From the NCBI GenBank assembly GCA_963772935.1, contig CAVYZK010000009.1, positions 992,001-1,056,000 of the forward strand: a stretch of DNA of 64,000 bases, read 5' to 3'. A program made the translations under genes and the position numbers. Each line of letters begins with the position of its first letter. The first letter of the stretch is position 1. Shown here piece by piece: positions 8,221 to 17,072 of the stretch. Under the pieces are notes generated by a model. It saw nothing but the letters and a program-made list of their open reading frames with translations. It had not been told where the DNA came from and made no database searches. This DNA is from JANNNF01 sp963772935. GTDB lineage: Bacteria; Pseudomonadota; Alphaproteobacteria; Rhodobacterales; Rhodobacteraceae.

Positions 8221-9234
8221 TCAGATGGTCGGAAGGATGGCAATGGCACGCGCGGCAAAACGTTCGGCCAGATGGCCAAGGGTTGCCGCATTGTCAGAGG
8301 CCGCATTTCCCGCACGGGCACGGTCGGCGATGCCGACAAAGATCACGGCAAAGCGGAACAGGGCGAAGACCTTGTGAAACGGCAATAGTGGCGAGGCCTG
8401 CGCCAGCCCCTGCTGGTAGCGCGCGACAAACTGCGCCTCGGTTGGCAGGCCCAGTGCTGCGTGATCCAGCCCGAGGATGCCGCCATATTCATCAGGGCTC
8501 GTGTGCCACGGCATGACGCAAAACCCCAGATCGGCGAGCGGATGACCAAGGGTTGACAGCTCCCAATCCAGTATGGCCACCACACGCGGTTCGGTCGGAT
8601 GGAACAGCATGTTGCCCAGCCGGAAATCGCCATGCGCAAGGCTGATCGCCCCATCATCCGGCGGCAGGTTGGCGGGCAGCCAATCGGCCAGCTGATCAAG
8701 GGCCGGAATGGGCACGCTTCCCGACGCGTGCCATTGCCGCGACCAGCGCGCGATCTGGCGTTCGAAATAGTTGCCGGGTCTGCCATAATCGCCAAGCCCC
8801 ACCGCATCCGGCCGCACGGCGTGCATCTGCGCCAGCGCATCTGCCATGCCCATCCAGATCGCGGCACGGTCGGGTGCTGGCAATTCTGGCAAGGCGCAGT
8901 CGGTAAAGACGCGGCCCTCGACACGCTCCATCAGGTAAAATGGCGTGCCCAACAGGCCCGGGTCTTCGTGCAGCAGGATCGGCCTAGGCACCGGCACGCC
9001 CGTCGGATGCAGCGCCGCAAGCACCCGGTATTCCCGTTCAATCGCGTGGGCCCCTTGCAGGATCGGCCCGGCGGGCTTTTTGCGAAGCACCATCCGGCGC
9101 GCGCCCCAGGTCAGGAAATAGGTCGGGTTCGACTGCCCGCCGCTGATCCGGTCCAGCGCGAAGGTCGCCTCGGCCCCGAATGTCTGCGCAAGGTAGGACT
9201 GCAATGCCGGCACGTTGATGTCCGTAGCGGTCAT
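8221..9234 (-). CDS. ACAD10/11-type aminoglycoside-phosphotransferase-fold kinase (LvaA-like)
   Basis: The 337-residue protein has an APH kinase fold. GGQSNPTYFL (near residue 30) and VLRKKPAGPILQGAHAIERE are hallmarks of the kinase domain of ACAD10/ACAD11 and LvaA rather than of drug kinases. The catalytic loop is LAHGDFRLGNMLF and the metal site ILDWELSTLGHPLADLGF. ATG 9234 overlaps the ligase stop as ATGA, so translation is coupled. Known relatives phosphorylate the 4-hydroxyl of 4-hydroxyacyl-CoAs. The adjacent acyl-CoA dehydrogenase of matching type supports that role. No separate LvaB-like small partner was found nearby. Substrate identity is inference. Confidence 0.88.
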   Translation of the reverse strand: MTATDINVPALQSYLAQTFGAEATFALDRISGGQSNPTYFLTWGARRMVLRKKPAGPILQGAHAIEREYRVLAALHPTGVPVPRPILLHEDPGLLGTPFYLMERVEGRVFTDCALPELPAPDRAAIWMGMADALAQMHAVRPDAVGLGDYGRPGNYFERQIARWSRQWHASGSVPIPALDQLADWLPANLPPDDGAISLAHGDFRLGNMLFHPTEPRVVAILDWELSTLGHPLADLGFCVMPWHTSPDEYGGILGLDHAALGLPTEAQFVARYQQGLAQASPLLPFHKVFALFRFAVIFVGIADRARAGNAASDNAATLGHLAERFAARAIAILPTI

Positions 9235-10823
9235 GGCGCATCCCCGCTGCGCGCAACGTCGCGCAGACGAAACTTCTGGATCTTGCCCGTGGCGGTGCGC
9301 GGCAAGGTGCCGAACACAAAGCGGCGCGGCAGTTTGAAGCCCGCCAGTTGCGCCCTGCAAAAGCTGCGCATGTCATCCGCAGTCACATGATGGCCGGGCT
9401 TCAGTTCAAGGAACGCGCAGGGGATTTCGCCCCATTTCGGATCGGGTGCCGCGACCACAGCCGCCAGCAGCACCGCCGGATGCAGATGCAGGACATTCTC
9501 GACTTCCAGACTGGAGATGTTTTCCCCGCCCGAAATGATGACATCCTTTGCGCGGTCACGGATTTCAATCTCGCCATTCGGGTGGCGCACAGCCAGATCG
9601 CCGGTGCGAAACTGCCCCCCGGCAAAGGCGGCTTCGGTCGCGGCGGGATCGCGGTGGTAGCCTGCCATCAAGGTATTGCCGCGCAAGGCAATTTCGCCGG
9701 GCGTAACGCCATCCCAAGCTACGTCGTCTCCGCTGTCATCCACCACGGCGACCCGGTTGGCGGTGATATGCCGATGGCCCTGTCGTGCCAGACGTATCGC
9801 CTTTGCCTCGGTGGATTGACTGGCATCATCCGGGTCCAGCGCGCACATCGTCACCGGACCATAGGATTCCGTCAGCCCATAAAGATGGACAAACTCAAAA
9901 CCCAAAGCCTCCAACCCCGCAATAAGCGCGACAGAGGGCGAGGCTCCGCCAGACGCCACCCTGACCCGCGTTGTGGCGTCAGTCGGACGATCCGGGTGGT
10001 TCAAGAGCATGTAAAGCACCACCGGCGCGCAGGCCATGTGGGTCACGCCATGGGCCGCGATGGCGGCAAAGATGTCGGCAGGATCGACCCGGTCCAGACA
10101 GACATGCACGCCTCCCGCCGCCGTCACCGCCCAGGTGTGGCACCAGCCATTGCAGTGAAACATCGGCAGGGTCCAAAGATAGACCGTATCGCGCCCCAGT
10201 CCCAAAGCCAGCACATTGCCCAGTGCATTCAGATAAGTGCCCCGGTGATGGTACACCACGCCCTTGGGATGCCCGGTGGTGCCGGACGTGTAGTTCAGGC
10301 AAATCGGCTGCCATTCATCGGTGATCGCGGCAAACAGATCAATGGCAGGCACCGGGCCAGACAGCAGATCAAGGCCCGTCTTACCCTCCAACGCGCGCAA
10401 AATGTGGCACGGGCGACCGGTGTCGTTCGCAGCCTCGCTTGCGGTAATCGCCGTGGTCTCGTCACACAGGATCAACCGGCTGTCGGAATGATCAAGGATA
10501 TAGCCCACCGTCGCCGCATCAAGCCGGGTGTTGATACTGTTCAGCACGGCCCCCAACAGCGGCACGGCATAATGCGCCGCCAGCATCTCTGGCCGGTTCG
10601 GCAGCATCACCGACACCACATCGCCAGTCCCCACACCCTGCGCCTGCAAAAAGGCTGCCATCCGCGCCACGATATCGCCGAACGCAGCATAGCTCCACCG
10701 TCTGTCGCGCCAGACAACGGCCAGCCGATCCGGGTATGCGCTCAGTGCCCGGTCCAGAAAATCCAGCGGGGTCAGCGGTTGATGGTTCGCAGCGCGGCGC
10801 GCAAGATGCAGATCGTTTTGCAT
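9231..10823 (-). CDS. AMP-dependent acyl-CoA ligase (LvaE-like role)
   Basis: The 530-residue adenylate-forming enzyme contains the P-loop TSGTTGHPKG (179-188), LYGLTESYGP, RTGDLAVRHPNGEI, the hinge RAKDVIISGGENIS and PRTATGKIQ, whose Lys514 would be catalytic. It belongs to the medium/long-chain fatty-acyl-CoA ligase branch. It starts 9 bp after the acyl-CoA dehydrogenase and overlaps the kinase by ATGA. In context it should activate the free acid released by upstream enzymes to its CoA thioester. The acid itself is not identifiable from sequence, although kinase and dehydrogenase types suggest a 4-hydroxy or 4-keto acid. Confidence 0.93.
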   Translation of the reverse strand: MQNDLHLARRAANHQPLTPLDFLDRALSAYPDRLAVVWRDRRWSYAAFGDIVARMAAFLQAQGVGTGDVVSVMLPNRPEMLAAHYAVPLLGAVLNSINTRLDAATVGYILDHSDSRLILCDETTAITASEAANDTGRPCHILRALEGKTGLDLLSGPVPAIDLFAAITDEWQPICLNYTSGTTGHPKGVVYHHRGTYLNALGNVLALGLGRDTVYLWTLPMFHCNGWCHTWAVTAAGGVHVCLDRVDPADIFAAIAAHGVTHMACAPVVLYMLLNHPDRPTDATTRVRVASGGASPSVALIAGLEALGFEFVHLYGLTESYGPVTMCALDPDDASQSTEAKAIRLARQGHRHITANRVAVVDDSGDDVAWDGVTPGEIALRGNTLMAGYHRDPAATEAAFAGGQFRTGDLAVRHPNGEIEIRDRAKDVIISGGENISSLEVENVLHLHPAVLLAAVVAAPDPKWGEIPCAFLELKPGHHVTADDMRSFCRAQLAGFKLPRRFVFGTLPRTATGKIQKFRLRDVARSGDAP

Positions 10824-10832
10824 GGCGCGGCC

Positions 10833-12044
10833 CTAGACGCCAGCGCCCGGCGCCCAGCGCCAGAACGCGCGGTCTTCGGCGGCCAGAGTGCGGTCCAGCA
10901 CCATCATGTGAACCTCGTCCGCGCCATCCACCAGCCGGGCCTGACGCGCGTAGCGGTAGATCCATTCCAGCGGCGTATCGGTGGAATATCCCCGCGCGCC
11001 GTTGATCTGAATCGCGGTGTCGGCGGCCTTGTGCAGCAGGTTCGCGACATGCACCTTGGCCATCGACACTTCTTTTCGCGCATAGCTGCCCTGATCCAGC
11101 TCCCAGGCGGCCTTCATCACCAGCAGACGCCCGATCTCGATCTGCATCGCCAGATTGCCCAGCATCATGCGAATGCTTTCGCGGTCCGCCAACCGCTCGC
11201 CGAAGGCAACGCGTTGGGCCGCGTAGGCGCGGGCAATCTCGACACAGCGTTTTGACAGCCCAAGCCAGCGCATGCAGTGGGTCAGACGCGCGGGGCCCAG
11301 CCGCATCTGCGTCAGCTTCAGCCCTTCGCCCTCGCCGATCAGCACGTTGTCCGCCGAAACCTCCAGCCCATCAAAGGTCAGCTCGCAATGCCCGCCATGC
11401 TCCTCTGGTCCCATGATGCCGATGCGCCGCTCGATCTGCCAGCCAGGTTGATCGCGGTCGAACAGGAAGGCGGTCAGCCCCTTGCGGGCATCATCCGACG
11501 TGCGGGCCATCAGGATGAAATGCTGAGCTTCGGCGGCCCCCGTGATGTACCATTTGCGCCCGGTGATGCGGTAGCTGTCGCCGGTGCGAACCGCGCGTGT
11601 CAGCATCATCGACGGGTCTGACCCGGAACCGGGATGCGGTTCGGTCATGGCGAAAGCAGACCGGACGCGCCCCTGCACGATCGGCTGCAACCAACGGTCC
11701 TGCTGCGCCGGTGTTGCAGCCTGTTCCAGCACCATCATGTTGCCGTCATCCGGGGCAGCCGAATTGAACACCACAGGGCCAAAGATGGAACGGTTCATCT
11801 CCTCATAGCAAACCGCCATGCCAACCTTGCCCAAACCCTGCCCGCCGGTCTGGGGTTTCAATTGCAGACACCACAACCCCTCGGCGCGGGCCTTGGCGCG
11901 CAACGGCTCCAGCCGGTCATGCCGGATATTGCCATGGGCGTCATAGGCGGCAGGATCAGCTTCTACCGGCAGGATTTCATCCTCGACAAACCGGGCAATG
12001 CGGGCGCGGAAGTCTTCGACGCGCGGCGGGATGGTGAAGTCCAT
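10833..12044 (-). CDS. Acyl-CoA dehydrogenase, ACAD10/11 type (LvaC-like)
   Basis: The 403-residue flavoprotein has the acyl-CoA dehydrogenase core (AFAMTEPHPGSGSDPS, RKWYITGAAEAQHFILMA) and the C-terminal segment GYSTDTPLEWIYRYARQARL followed by VDGADEVHMMV. The xDGxDEVH ending is typical of the ACAD10/11 branch; ordinary family members have a Y(E)GTSEI motif there. ATG 12044 begins a normal N-terminus (MDFTIPPRVEDFRARI). Relatives such as LvaC turn a 4-phosphoacyl-CoA into an enoyl- and then 3-hydroxyacyl-CoA rather than simply desaturating. The adjoining matching kinase supports this reading. Confidence 0.9.
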   Translation of the reverse strand: MDFTIPPRVEDFRARIARFVEDEILPVEADPAAYDAHGNIRHDRLEPLRAKARAEGLWCLQLKPQTGGQGLGKVGMAVCYEEMNRSIFGPVVFNSAAPDDGNMMVLEQAATPAQQDRWLQPIVQGRVRSAFAMTEPHPGSGSDPSMMLTRAVRTGDSYRITGRKWYITGAAEAQHFILMARTSDDARKGLTAFLFDRDQPGWQIERRIGIMGPEEHGGHCELTFDGLEVSADNVLIGEGEGLKLTQMRLGPARLTHCMRWLGLSKRCVEIARAYAAQRVAFGERLADRESIRMMLGNLAMQIEIGRLLVMKAAWELDQGSYARKEVSMAKVHVANLLHKAADTAIQINGARGYSTDTPLEWIYRYARQARLVDGADEVHMMVLDRTLAAEDRAFWRWAPGAGV

Positions 12045-12054
12045 GGACTGTCCT

Positions 12055-12801
12055 TTACAACGTGGACACGAGGTGGCCGCCATCGGCCACAATCTCGGTT
12101 CCAGTAATGAAACCGCTGGCATCCGAGGCCAGCAACAAAAGCGCGCCGTCCAGATCCGATGGCTGCCCCAACCGCCTTTGGGGCACACGGCGGATCAGCG
12201 CCTGACCGGCATCCGAAGCAAAAAACGCGCGGTTCAGATCGGTTTCGATATAGCCGGGGCAAAGCGCATTCACCCGGATACCATACCGCGCCCATTCCAG
12301 CGCCAGCGATTTTGTCAGATGCACCACGCCCGCCTTGGCCGCCGCATAGGCCGACAGATTGCCCGCCACCCGCAAGCCAAGGATGGACGCAATATTGATG
12401 ATGCTGCCGCCTTTGCCCGCCGCGATCATCGCGTTGGCCGCCGCCTGCGCGACGCGAAAGACGCCGGAAAGGTCGGTGTCGATCACCTTGTCCCAACCGT
12501 CCGCCGTGGTGTTCAACGCAGGCCCGTCGTGCGTGACGCCCGCGTTGTTGATCACGATGTCGAAAGCACCATGCTGAAACGCCGCATGCACCTGCGCGCT
12601 GTCCGTCACGTCCAGCGCAATTGGCCGTGCAATGCCGCCCGCCGCCGCCACCAGCGCACAGGTCTCTTCCAGCGCCGCGTGCCGCCGGGCGGCGACCGTG
12701 ACCTGAACGCCCGCCCCGGCCAAGGCTTGCGCGAAATGCCGGCCAAGCCCGCCAGAGGCCCCGGTGATCAGCGCGGATTTGCCCTGCAGATCGTCAAACA
12801 T
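12055..12801 (-). CDS. Short-chain dehydrogenase/reductase (LvaD-like position)
   Basis: A 248-residue classical SDR. The nucleotide site TGASGGLG spans 13-20, NNAG is near 85, and the catalytic set is Ser139, Tyr152 and Lys156 (YAAAK). The end, SGFITGTEIVADGGH, is normal. It overlaps the GldA-like gene by 8 bp and precedes the acyl-CoA dehydrogenase by 10 bp. In the levulinate pathway an SDR (LvaD) reduces the 4-keto group of the CoA ester; here it could do that or oxidise the 3-hydroxyacyl-CoA before thiolysis. SDR sequence does not settle which. Confidence 0.9.
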   Translation of the reverse strand: MFDDLQGKSALITGASGGLGRHFAQALAGAGVQVTVAARRHAALEETCALVAAAGGIARPIALDVTDSAQVHAAFQHGAFDIVINNAGVTHDGPALNTTADGWDKVIDTDLSGVFRVAQAAANAMIAAGKGGSIINIASILGLRVAGNLSAYAAAKAGVVHLTKSLALEWARYGIRVNALCPGYIETDLNRAFFASDAGQALIRRVPQRRLGQPSDLDGALLLLASDASGFITGTEIVADGGHLVSTL

Positions 12802-13900
12802 CGGTGTGCCCTGACAATGCTTCGGCGCGGCGGATCGCCGCCACGATGGATGCAGCATCCACCGGCACCGCCAGATTGGCCAGATGCGGGGCAGTCATTG
12901 TCCAGCGCGCAATGTCCTCGATTTCGGTCGGGGTGGCATCAATCAGCCCAAGCTGCGCAAGCGATGTCGGCAGGCCGATCTCGCGGTAAAACTGCAGCAG
13001 TTCCCCGATGAACGCGTCTGTCCGACCCTCGGCTGCCAGTTGCACCAGCAGCGCCCAGGCAATCTGATCGCCGTGGATCGCATCGCGGGTGCCGCGCACC
13101 TTGACCAGCCCCCGCGTCAGCGAATGCGCCAGCGACAGGCCGCCGTTTTCAAAGCCAAGGCCGCTCATCAGCAGGGTGGCCTCGATGACGGCCTCCAGAT
13201 CGGGGGTCACCTCTCCGCGCGCGGCGGCGGCAACGCCTGCCACCCCGTGGCGGCGCAGGGTGGCATAGCAGGCATCCGCAACCGCAATCGCCGTCAGCGT
13301 CGGGCGGGTGCCGAATGGCGTGATGCCCGTCCCATCGCGGCAGCCATCCGCCTCGAACTTCTTCGAGATGGCATCGCCGATCCCCGCCAGCAGGAACCGC
13401 AAGGGCGCCTTGGCGATCAGCGCGGTATCTACCAGAACCGCCTCCGGGCTGCGATGCAGCCGGTCCACCGCGATCATGGTGTGGTGATCATCATACATCG
13501 CAATCGCCGCACTGGTCGGGCTGTCGTTCGACGCGATGGTCGGCACCGTCACCACTGGCAGGCGCAGCTTCAGCGCGACGGCCTTGGCCGCATCCAGCGA
13601 CTTGCCGCCGCCGATGCCCACCGCAATGCCCGGCACCACACCGCCCAGCGAGGCGATCAGCCCATCAATGGCCGGATAGGTGATCTCGCCCTCAAACGGC
13701 CGCAAGATCGGCACCAGCCCAGCCGCTGCGCAAACCGCAGCCAACCTGTCGCCCAGCATCGAAAGCACAAAGGCATCTGCCACGATCAACGGGTTCGACC
13801 CGAAAGGTGCCGCCACCTGCCCCAACAGATCAAACGCACCGGGGCCCTGATAATAGCGATGAGGGGCCCCGAACAGGCAGACAGCAGCCGGCAGGCTCAT
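12794..13900 (-). CDS. Iron-containing alcohol dehydrogenase, glycerol-dehydrogenase (GldA) type
   Basis: The 368-residue protein follows GldA throughout: the NAD site GIGGGKSLDAAKAV, TVPTIASNDSPTSAAIAMY, VLVDTALIAKAP, the metal ligand region AGIGDAISKKFEAD, then LAHSLTRG and AIHGDQIAWAL with the two His ligands. GldA family members oxidise glycerol-like vicinal diols or alpha-hydroxy alcohols. ATG 13900 overlaps the cupin stop (ATGA), and the 3' end overlaps the following SDR by 8 bp, so it is tightly coupled in the operon. Its substrate here is probably a polyol or hydroxyketone intermediate, not necessarily glycerol. Confidence 0.88.
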   Translation of the reverse strand: MSLPAAVCLFGAPHRYYQGPGAFDLLGQVAAPFGSNPLIVADAFVLSMLGDRLAAVCAAAGLVPILRPFEGEITYPAIDGLIASLGGVVPGIAVGIGGGKSLDAAKAVALKLRLPVVTVPTIASNDSPTSAAIAMYDDHHTMIAVDRLHRSPEAVLVDTALIAKAPLRFLLAGIGDAISKKFEADGCRDGTGITPFGTRPTLTAIAVADACYATLRRHGVAGVAAAARGEVTPDLEAVIEATLLMSGLGFENGGLSLAHSLTRGLVKVRGTRDAIHGDQIAWALLVQLAAEGRTDAFIGELLQFYREIGLPTSLAQLGLIDATPTEIEDIARWTMTAPHLANLAVPVDAASIVAAIRRAEALSGHTDV

Positions 13901-14433
13901 CGGATCAATCCTTTCAACGCGGCATCGCCAAGACCAATGGTGTCGTAATGCTGGCGCGTCGCCTCCAGCTTGGTGAAGACATCCTCATAGCCCAAAGCCG
14001 CACCCTGCGGGTCAACATAGACATAGCCGCCTGTCACATGGAACAGCGTGACCATCTCGGTCACGTCATCGGGAACGACCAGCGTGTGGGTCTCGCCCGG
14101 AGGCTCAAAGGCATAGCTGAACGGCACCGCCTCCCAGTCATGCTCCAGATAGCGCCAGCGCCCGCGCAGGGTGAAGGCATGCACCGGACCCGCGTGGCGA
14201 TGACGCGACAGCACGCCCGCCTTGCGGACGCGCAAAAGGTTTACGTAGTAGCCCTGACTGACGCTCAGAACCAAGGGCCTGAACCACACCCCGGGCGCTT
14301 GCGGCACCCAAAGCTGCGGATCGGCCTCCAGGTCCAGCGCGCCGGGCGTGAAGATATCGGCCATCATGCCGAACGGCTGCGGTCTGGCATAGGCCACGGC
14401 ACTGTTGTCGCGGCGGTCGGTTGGCACGGTCAT
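13897..14433 (-). CDS. Cupin, 2,4'-dihydroxyacetophenone dioxygenase-like
   Basis: A 178-residue cupin with metal-binding His residues in SRHRHAGPVHAFTLRG and in FEPPGETHTLV, and a family-typical middle (GYYVNLLRVRKAG, WRYLEHDW). I recognise it as the 2,4'-dihydroxyacetophenone dioxygenase family, whose characterised member cleaves R-CO-CH2OH with oxygen to R-COOH plus formate. ATG 14433 is preferred over ATG 14439 because AAGGGG is six bases upstream of the former and abuts the latter. In this operon it could convert a terminal hydroxymethyl ketone to an acid for the CoA ligase. That link is inference; many members are uncharacterised. Confidence 0.8.
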   Translation of the reverse strand: MTVPTDRRDNSAVAYARPQPFGMMADIFTPGALDLEADPQLWVPQAPGVWFRPLVLSVSQGYYVNLLRVRKAGVLSRHRHAGPVHAFTLRGRWRYLEHDWEAVPFSYAFEPPGETHTLVVPDDVTEMVTLFHVTGGYVYVDPQGAALGYEDVFTKLEATRQHYDTIGLGDAALKGLIR

Positions 14434-14449
14434 CGGCATCCCCTTGCGC

Positions 14450-15229
14450 TCAGTCGTCCAACGGGAAAGCGTCGCTCGGCGCACCGAAGGCGCAATAGCC
14501 GCCATCGACCGGCAAAGTGACCGCCGTGATGAATTTGGCGCGGTCCGAGGCCAGGAACAGCATCGCCTCGGCAATATCCTCCGCCGTGCCCATCTTGCCC
14601 ATGGGGGTGCGCCTGCGGATGCGCCCCTCATCAATCTTGCCCTCGGCGATCAGCTTTTCGGTCAGGGGCGTCAGCATGTAGCCCGGTGCCACGGCATTGA
14701 CGCGAATGCCATGCGGTCCCCATTCACAGCCCAGAACCCGGGTCAACATGCCGATCCCGGCTTTTGCGGCGCTGTAAGCGGTGCGCACCGGCAGGCCCAG
14801 AACACCGGCGATGGAGTTGAGGTTCAGGATCACGCCCGATCCCCGGTCAATCATGCCCGGCGCGACGGTCTTGGACACCAGATATGTCCCCGTCAGATGA
14901 ATGTCGATCAGCCGCTGCCAATGTGCCAGCGGCTGGTCAACCGTCGGGGTAAAGCTGTCGGGAACCCCCGCGTTGTTGACCAGAATGTCGATCTTGCCAC
15001 AGCGGGCGATGGCCTCGGCCACCATCGCATTGACCGCAGCCTCGTCTGACACGTCGCCTGCGATGGCGATATGGCCCTCGCCCAGACTGCGGGCGGCGGC
15101 CTCGGCGGCCTCAAGCCGGATGTCGTTGATGATGACCCGCGCGCCTTCACGGGCAAAGACGCGGGCGGTGGCCAGCCCAAGCCCGCTGCCCGCGCCGGTG
15201 ATGAGGGCGACCCTGCCTTGCAGTTCCAT
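14450..15229 (-). CDS. Short-chain dehydrogenase/reductase
   Basis: A 259-residue classical SDR with TGAGSGLG at 11-18, NNAG near 85, Ser139, Tyr152 and Lys156 (YSAAK). Asp36 after the second strand (VIINDIR) suggests NAD preference. ATG 15229 is one base after the transketolase C-subunit stop. The C-terminus, beyond the usual TLPVDGGY, extends by CAFGAPSDAFPLDD, which may be substrate-specific. It probably oxidises a hydroxyl of a sugar-like intermediate. Which alcohol cannot be told from sequence. Confidence 0.9.
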   Translation of the reverse strand: MELQGRVALITGAGSGLGLATARVFAREGARVIINDIRLEAAEAAARSLGEGHIAIAGDVSDEAAVNAMVAEAIARCGKIDILVNNAGVPDSFTPTVDQPLAHWQRLIDIHLTGTYLVSKTVAPGMIDRGSGVILNLNSIAGVLGLPVRTAYSAAKAGIGMLTRVLGCEWGPHGIRVNAVAPGYMLTPLTEKLIAEGKIDEGRIRRRTPMGKMGTAEDIAEAMLFLASDRAKFITAVTLPVDGGYCAFGAPSDAFPLDD

Positions 15230-15230
15230 G

Positions 15231-16217
15231 CTAGTTTCCCTCCACAATCGCGCGCAGCATGCGCGGCAGATCAACGCCGTATTTGGCCTCAAGATATTCC
15301 TGCGAGCCGCATTCGAAGAAGCTGTCGGCAAGCCCGACCTTGATCAGCGGTTTCATGATGCCCGCATCATACAGCGCCTCGACCACCAGCGTGTTCAGCC
15401 CGCCCGTGGTCTTGTGGTTTTCCGCCACAATCAGCCGGTCAAACCGCTTTGCAAAGGCGATCACTCCAGCAGTGTCGAAGGGCTTGATGGTGCCCACATG
15501 CAGAACCGATGAGGCAATCCCCTGCCCCGCGGCAAGCCGCGCGGCATCCACCGCACGGGCCGACATGTAGCCGGTCGAGATGATGCCGACCGTGCCGCCG
15601 CCTTCGTGGATCACCTGTGCTTTGCCAAGCTCGAAGCGATAGCTGTCGGGCAGTTCCACAGGCACCTTGCCGCGCAGGCTGCGGACGTAAACCGTGCCGG
15701 GAATATCCGCCACAGCGCGCACGACCTGCTTCAGTTCTGTCGCGTCGCAGGGGTCGATGATGGTCAGATCCGCGATGCCGCGCATCATGTTCAGGTCTTC
15801 GGTCGCCTGATGGGTGGCCCCGTAGCCGTTCACAAGGCCCGGCATCCCGGCGAATATCTTCACGTTTGCCTTGGAATGGGCGCAAGCGATTGCCACGAAA
15901 TCATAGGCCCGCCGGGTGATAAAGACGGAATAGGTGGTGCAATAGGCAATCTTGCCAACCTTGGACATGCCCGCCGCAATCATCAGCAGATCTTGCTCGG
16001 CCATACCGACGTTGAAGAACCGCGTCGGATGCGCGTCGCGGAACGGCAGGATATCGCTGTAGCGGCCCATGTCGGCCGTCAGGCCGACGATCTCGGGCCG
16101 TTCGCGGCCCAGTTCGGCCAATGTGGTGCCAAATGGTGCAAGCTCGGTCGTTTTTCCGGCGATGTCGATCAACTCGCCCATGCCACGGGTGCGACCGGTG
16201 TGAAGGGGTTCAGCCAT
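15231..16217 (-). CDS. Transketolase-like protein, C-terminal subunit
   Basis: The 328-residue chain corresponds to the pyrimidine-binding and C-terminal domains of transketolase. Glu74 in FFNVGMAEQDLL is the conserved cofactor-activating glutamate. It overlaps the N-terminal subunit gene by 8 bp, so both halves should be made together and form one enzyme. Split transketolases often act on unusual sugars; in the D-apiose pathway AptA/AptB use apulose 4-phosphate and lie beside an FGGY kinase, as here. The two FGGY kinases further up the operon make a ketose-phosphate substrate likely. 1-deoxyxylulose-type chemistry is an alternative. Confidence 0.9.
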   Translation of the reverse strand: MAEPLHTGRTRGMGELIDIAGKTTELAPFGTTLAELGRERPEIVGLTADMGRYSDILPFRDAHPTRFFNVGMAEQDLLMIAAGMSKVGKIAYCTTYSVFITRRAYDFVAIACAHSKANVKIFAGMPGLVNGYGATHQATEDLNMMRGIADLTIIDPCDATELKQVVRAVADIPGTVYVRSLRGKVPVELPDSYRFELGKAQVIHEGGGTVGIISTGYMSARAVDAARLAAGQGIASSVLHVGTIKPFDTAGVIAFAKRFDRLIVAENHKTTGGLNTLVVEALYDAGIMKPLIKVGLADSFFECGSQEYLEAKYGVDLPRMLRAIVEGN

Positions 16218-17052
16218 GTGTGGACTCCAGTTCAGCTTTCAGAGCGTCCCATTCGGAATTATCGACCCGGACGAAATGGGCGCGGTCGCGGGCCACAAGG
16301 GTCGGCACCCCGTGGCCGGGCGTTGTGCGCAGGACAATGGCCTTGGGGCGACCGTTCTTGGCGCGCGCGCCTGCAAGGGCCGTGACCAAAGCCGCCATGT
16401 CATTGCCGTTCACCTCGACCGTATCCCAGCCAAAGGCGGTGAACTTGTCGGCCACAGGCTCGATCTGCACAGTCACCGGACCGTCCGCCTGAATCCCGTT
16501 GCAGTCGATCAGCGCCACAAGGTTGTCGCACTTGAAGGTGGCAGCCCCCATCGCGGCCTCCCAGGTCGAACCCTCCTGCAACTCACCATCCGAGAATTCG
16601 CAGAAAACGCGCGACGGGCGGCCATCCAGTTTCAACCCGATCGCCATGCCGACCGCCTGCCCCAGACCGTGGCCCAGTGACCCGCCGACCATCTCAACCC
16701 CCGGAATATCGTCGAAGGTGCTCATCGGCAGGCGCGAACCGTTCAGGCCGTAACTCGGCAGCTCTGCGGCCTCCAGATAGCCCGCCTCGGCCAGCACCGC
16801 ATACATCGCAATCGCATAGTGGCCGGTGGACAGCACAAAACGGTCGCGGTCTTCCCATGCGGGGTTGGCGGCATCATAGCGCAATTCGTGGAAATAGATC
16901 GCGGCAAGGCAGTCGGCGATGCCAAGCCCTTGCGCGATATAGCCTTCGCCCTTGCCGCTTGCCATGTGCAGCATGGTGCGCCGAAGGTTCAGCGCCCGCG
17001 CCTTCAGCGCAGGCAGGTCCGCGCTGCCGGGGGGATGGTTGAGGGTCGTCAT
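16210..17052 (-). CDS. Transketolase-like protein, N-terminal subunit
   Basis: The 280-residue chain is the thiamine-diphosphate-binding half of a split transketolase. GSLGHGLGQAVGMA, the diphosphate motif FSDGELQEGS (Asp155, Gly156) and IDCNG with Asn185 are all in place. His residues of the active site appear in STGHYA and RTTPGHGVP. The start at 17052 lies 20 bp after the SMP-30 gene, and the 3' end overlaps the C-terminal subunit. The normal length and intact cofactor motifs argue for an active heteromeric enzyme that transfers a two-carbon ketol unit. Confidence 0.9.
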   Translation of the reverse strand: MTTLNHPPGSADLPALKARALNLRRTMLHMASGKGEGYIAQGLGIADCLAAIYFHELRYDAANPAWEDRDRFVLSTGHYAIAMYAVLAEAGYLEAAELPSYGLNGSRLPMSTFDDIPGVEMVGGSLGHGLGQAVGMAIGLKLDGRPSRVFCEFSDGELQEGSTWEAAMGAATFKCDNLVALIDCNGIQADGPVTVQIEPVADKFTAFGWDTVEVNGNDMAALVTALAGARAKNGRPKAIVLRTTPGHGVPTLVARDRAHFVRVDNSEWDALKAELESTHG

Positions 17053-17072
17053 AGGTTATGCTCCACGATAAA

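Noticed and set aside
9348..11255. 635-codon plus-strand open frame across ligase and dehydrogenase genes
   Set aside because: Antisense shadow of two clear enzymes; no recognisable domain or start site.
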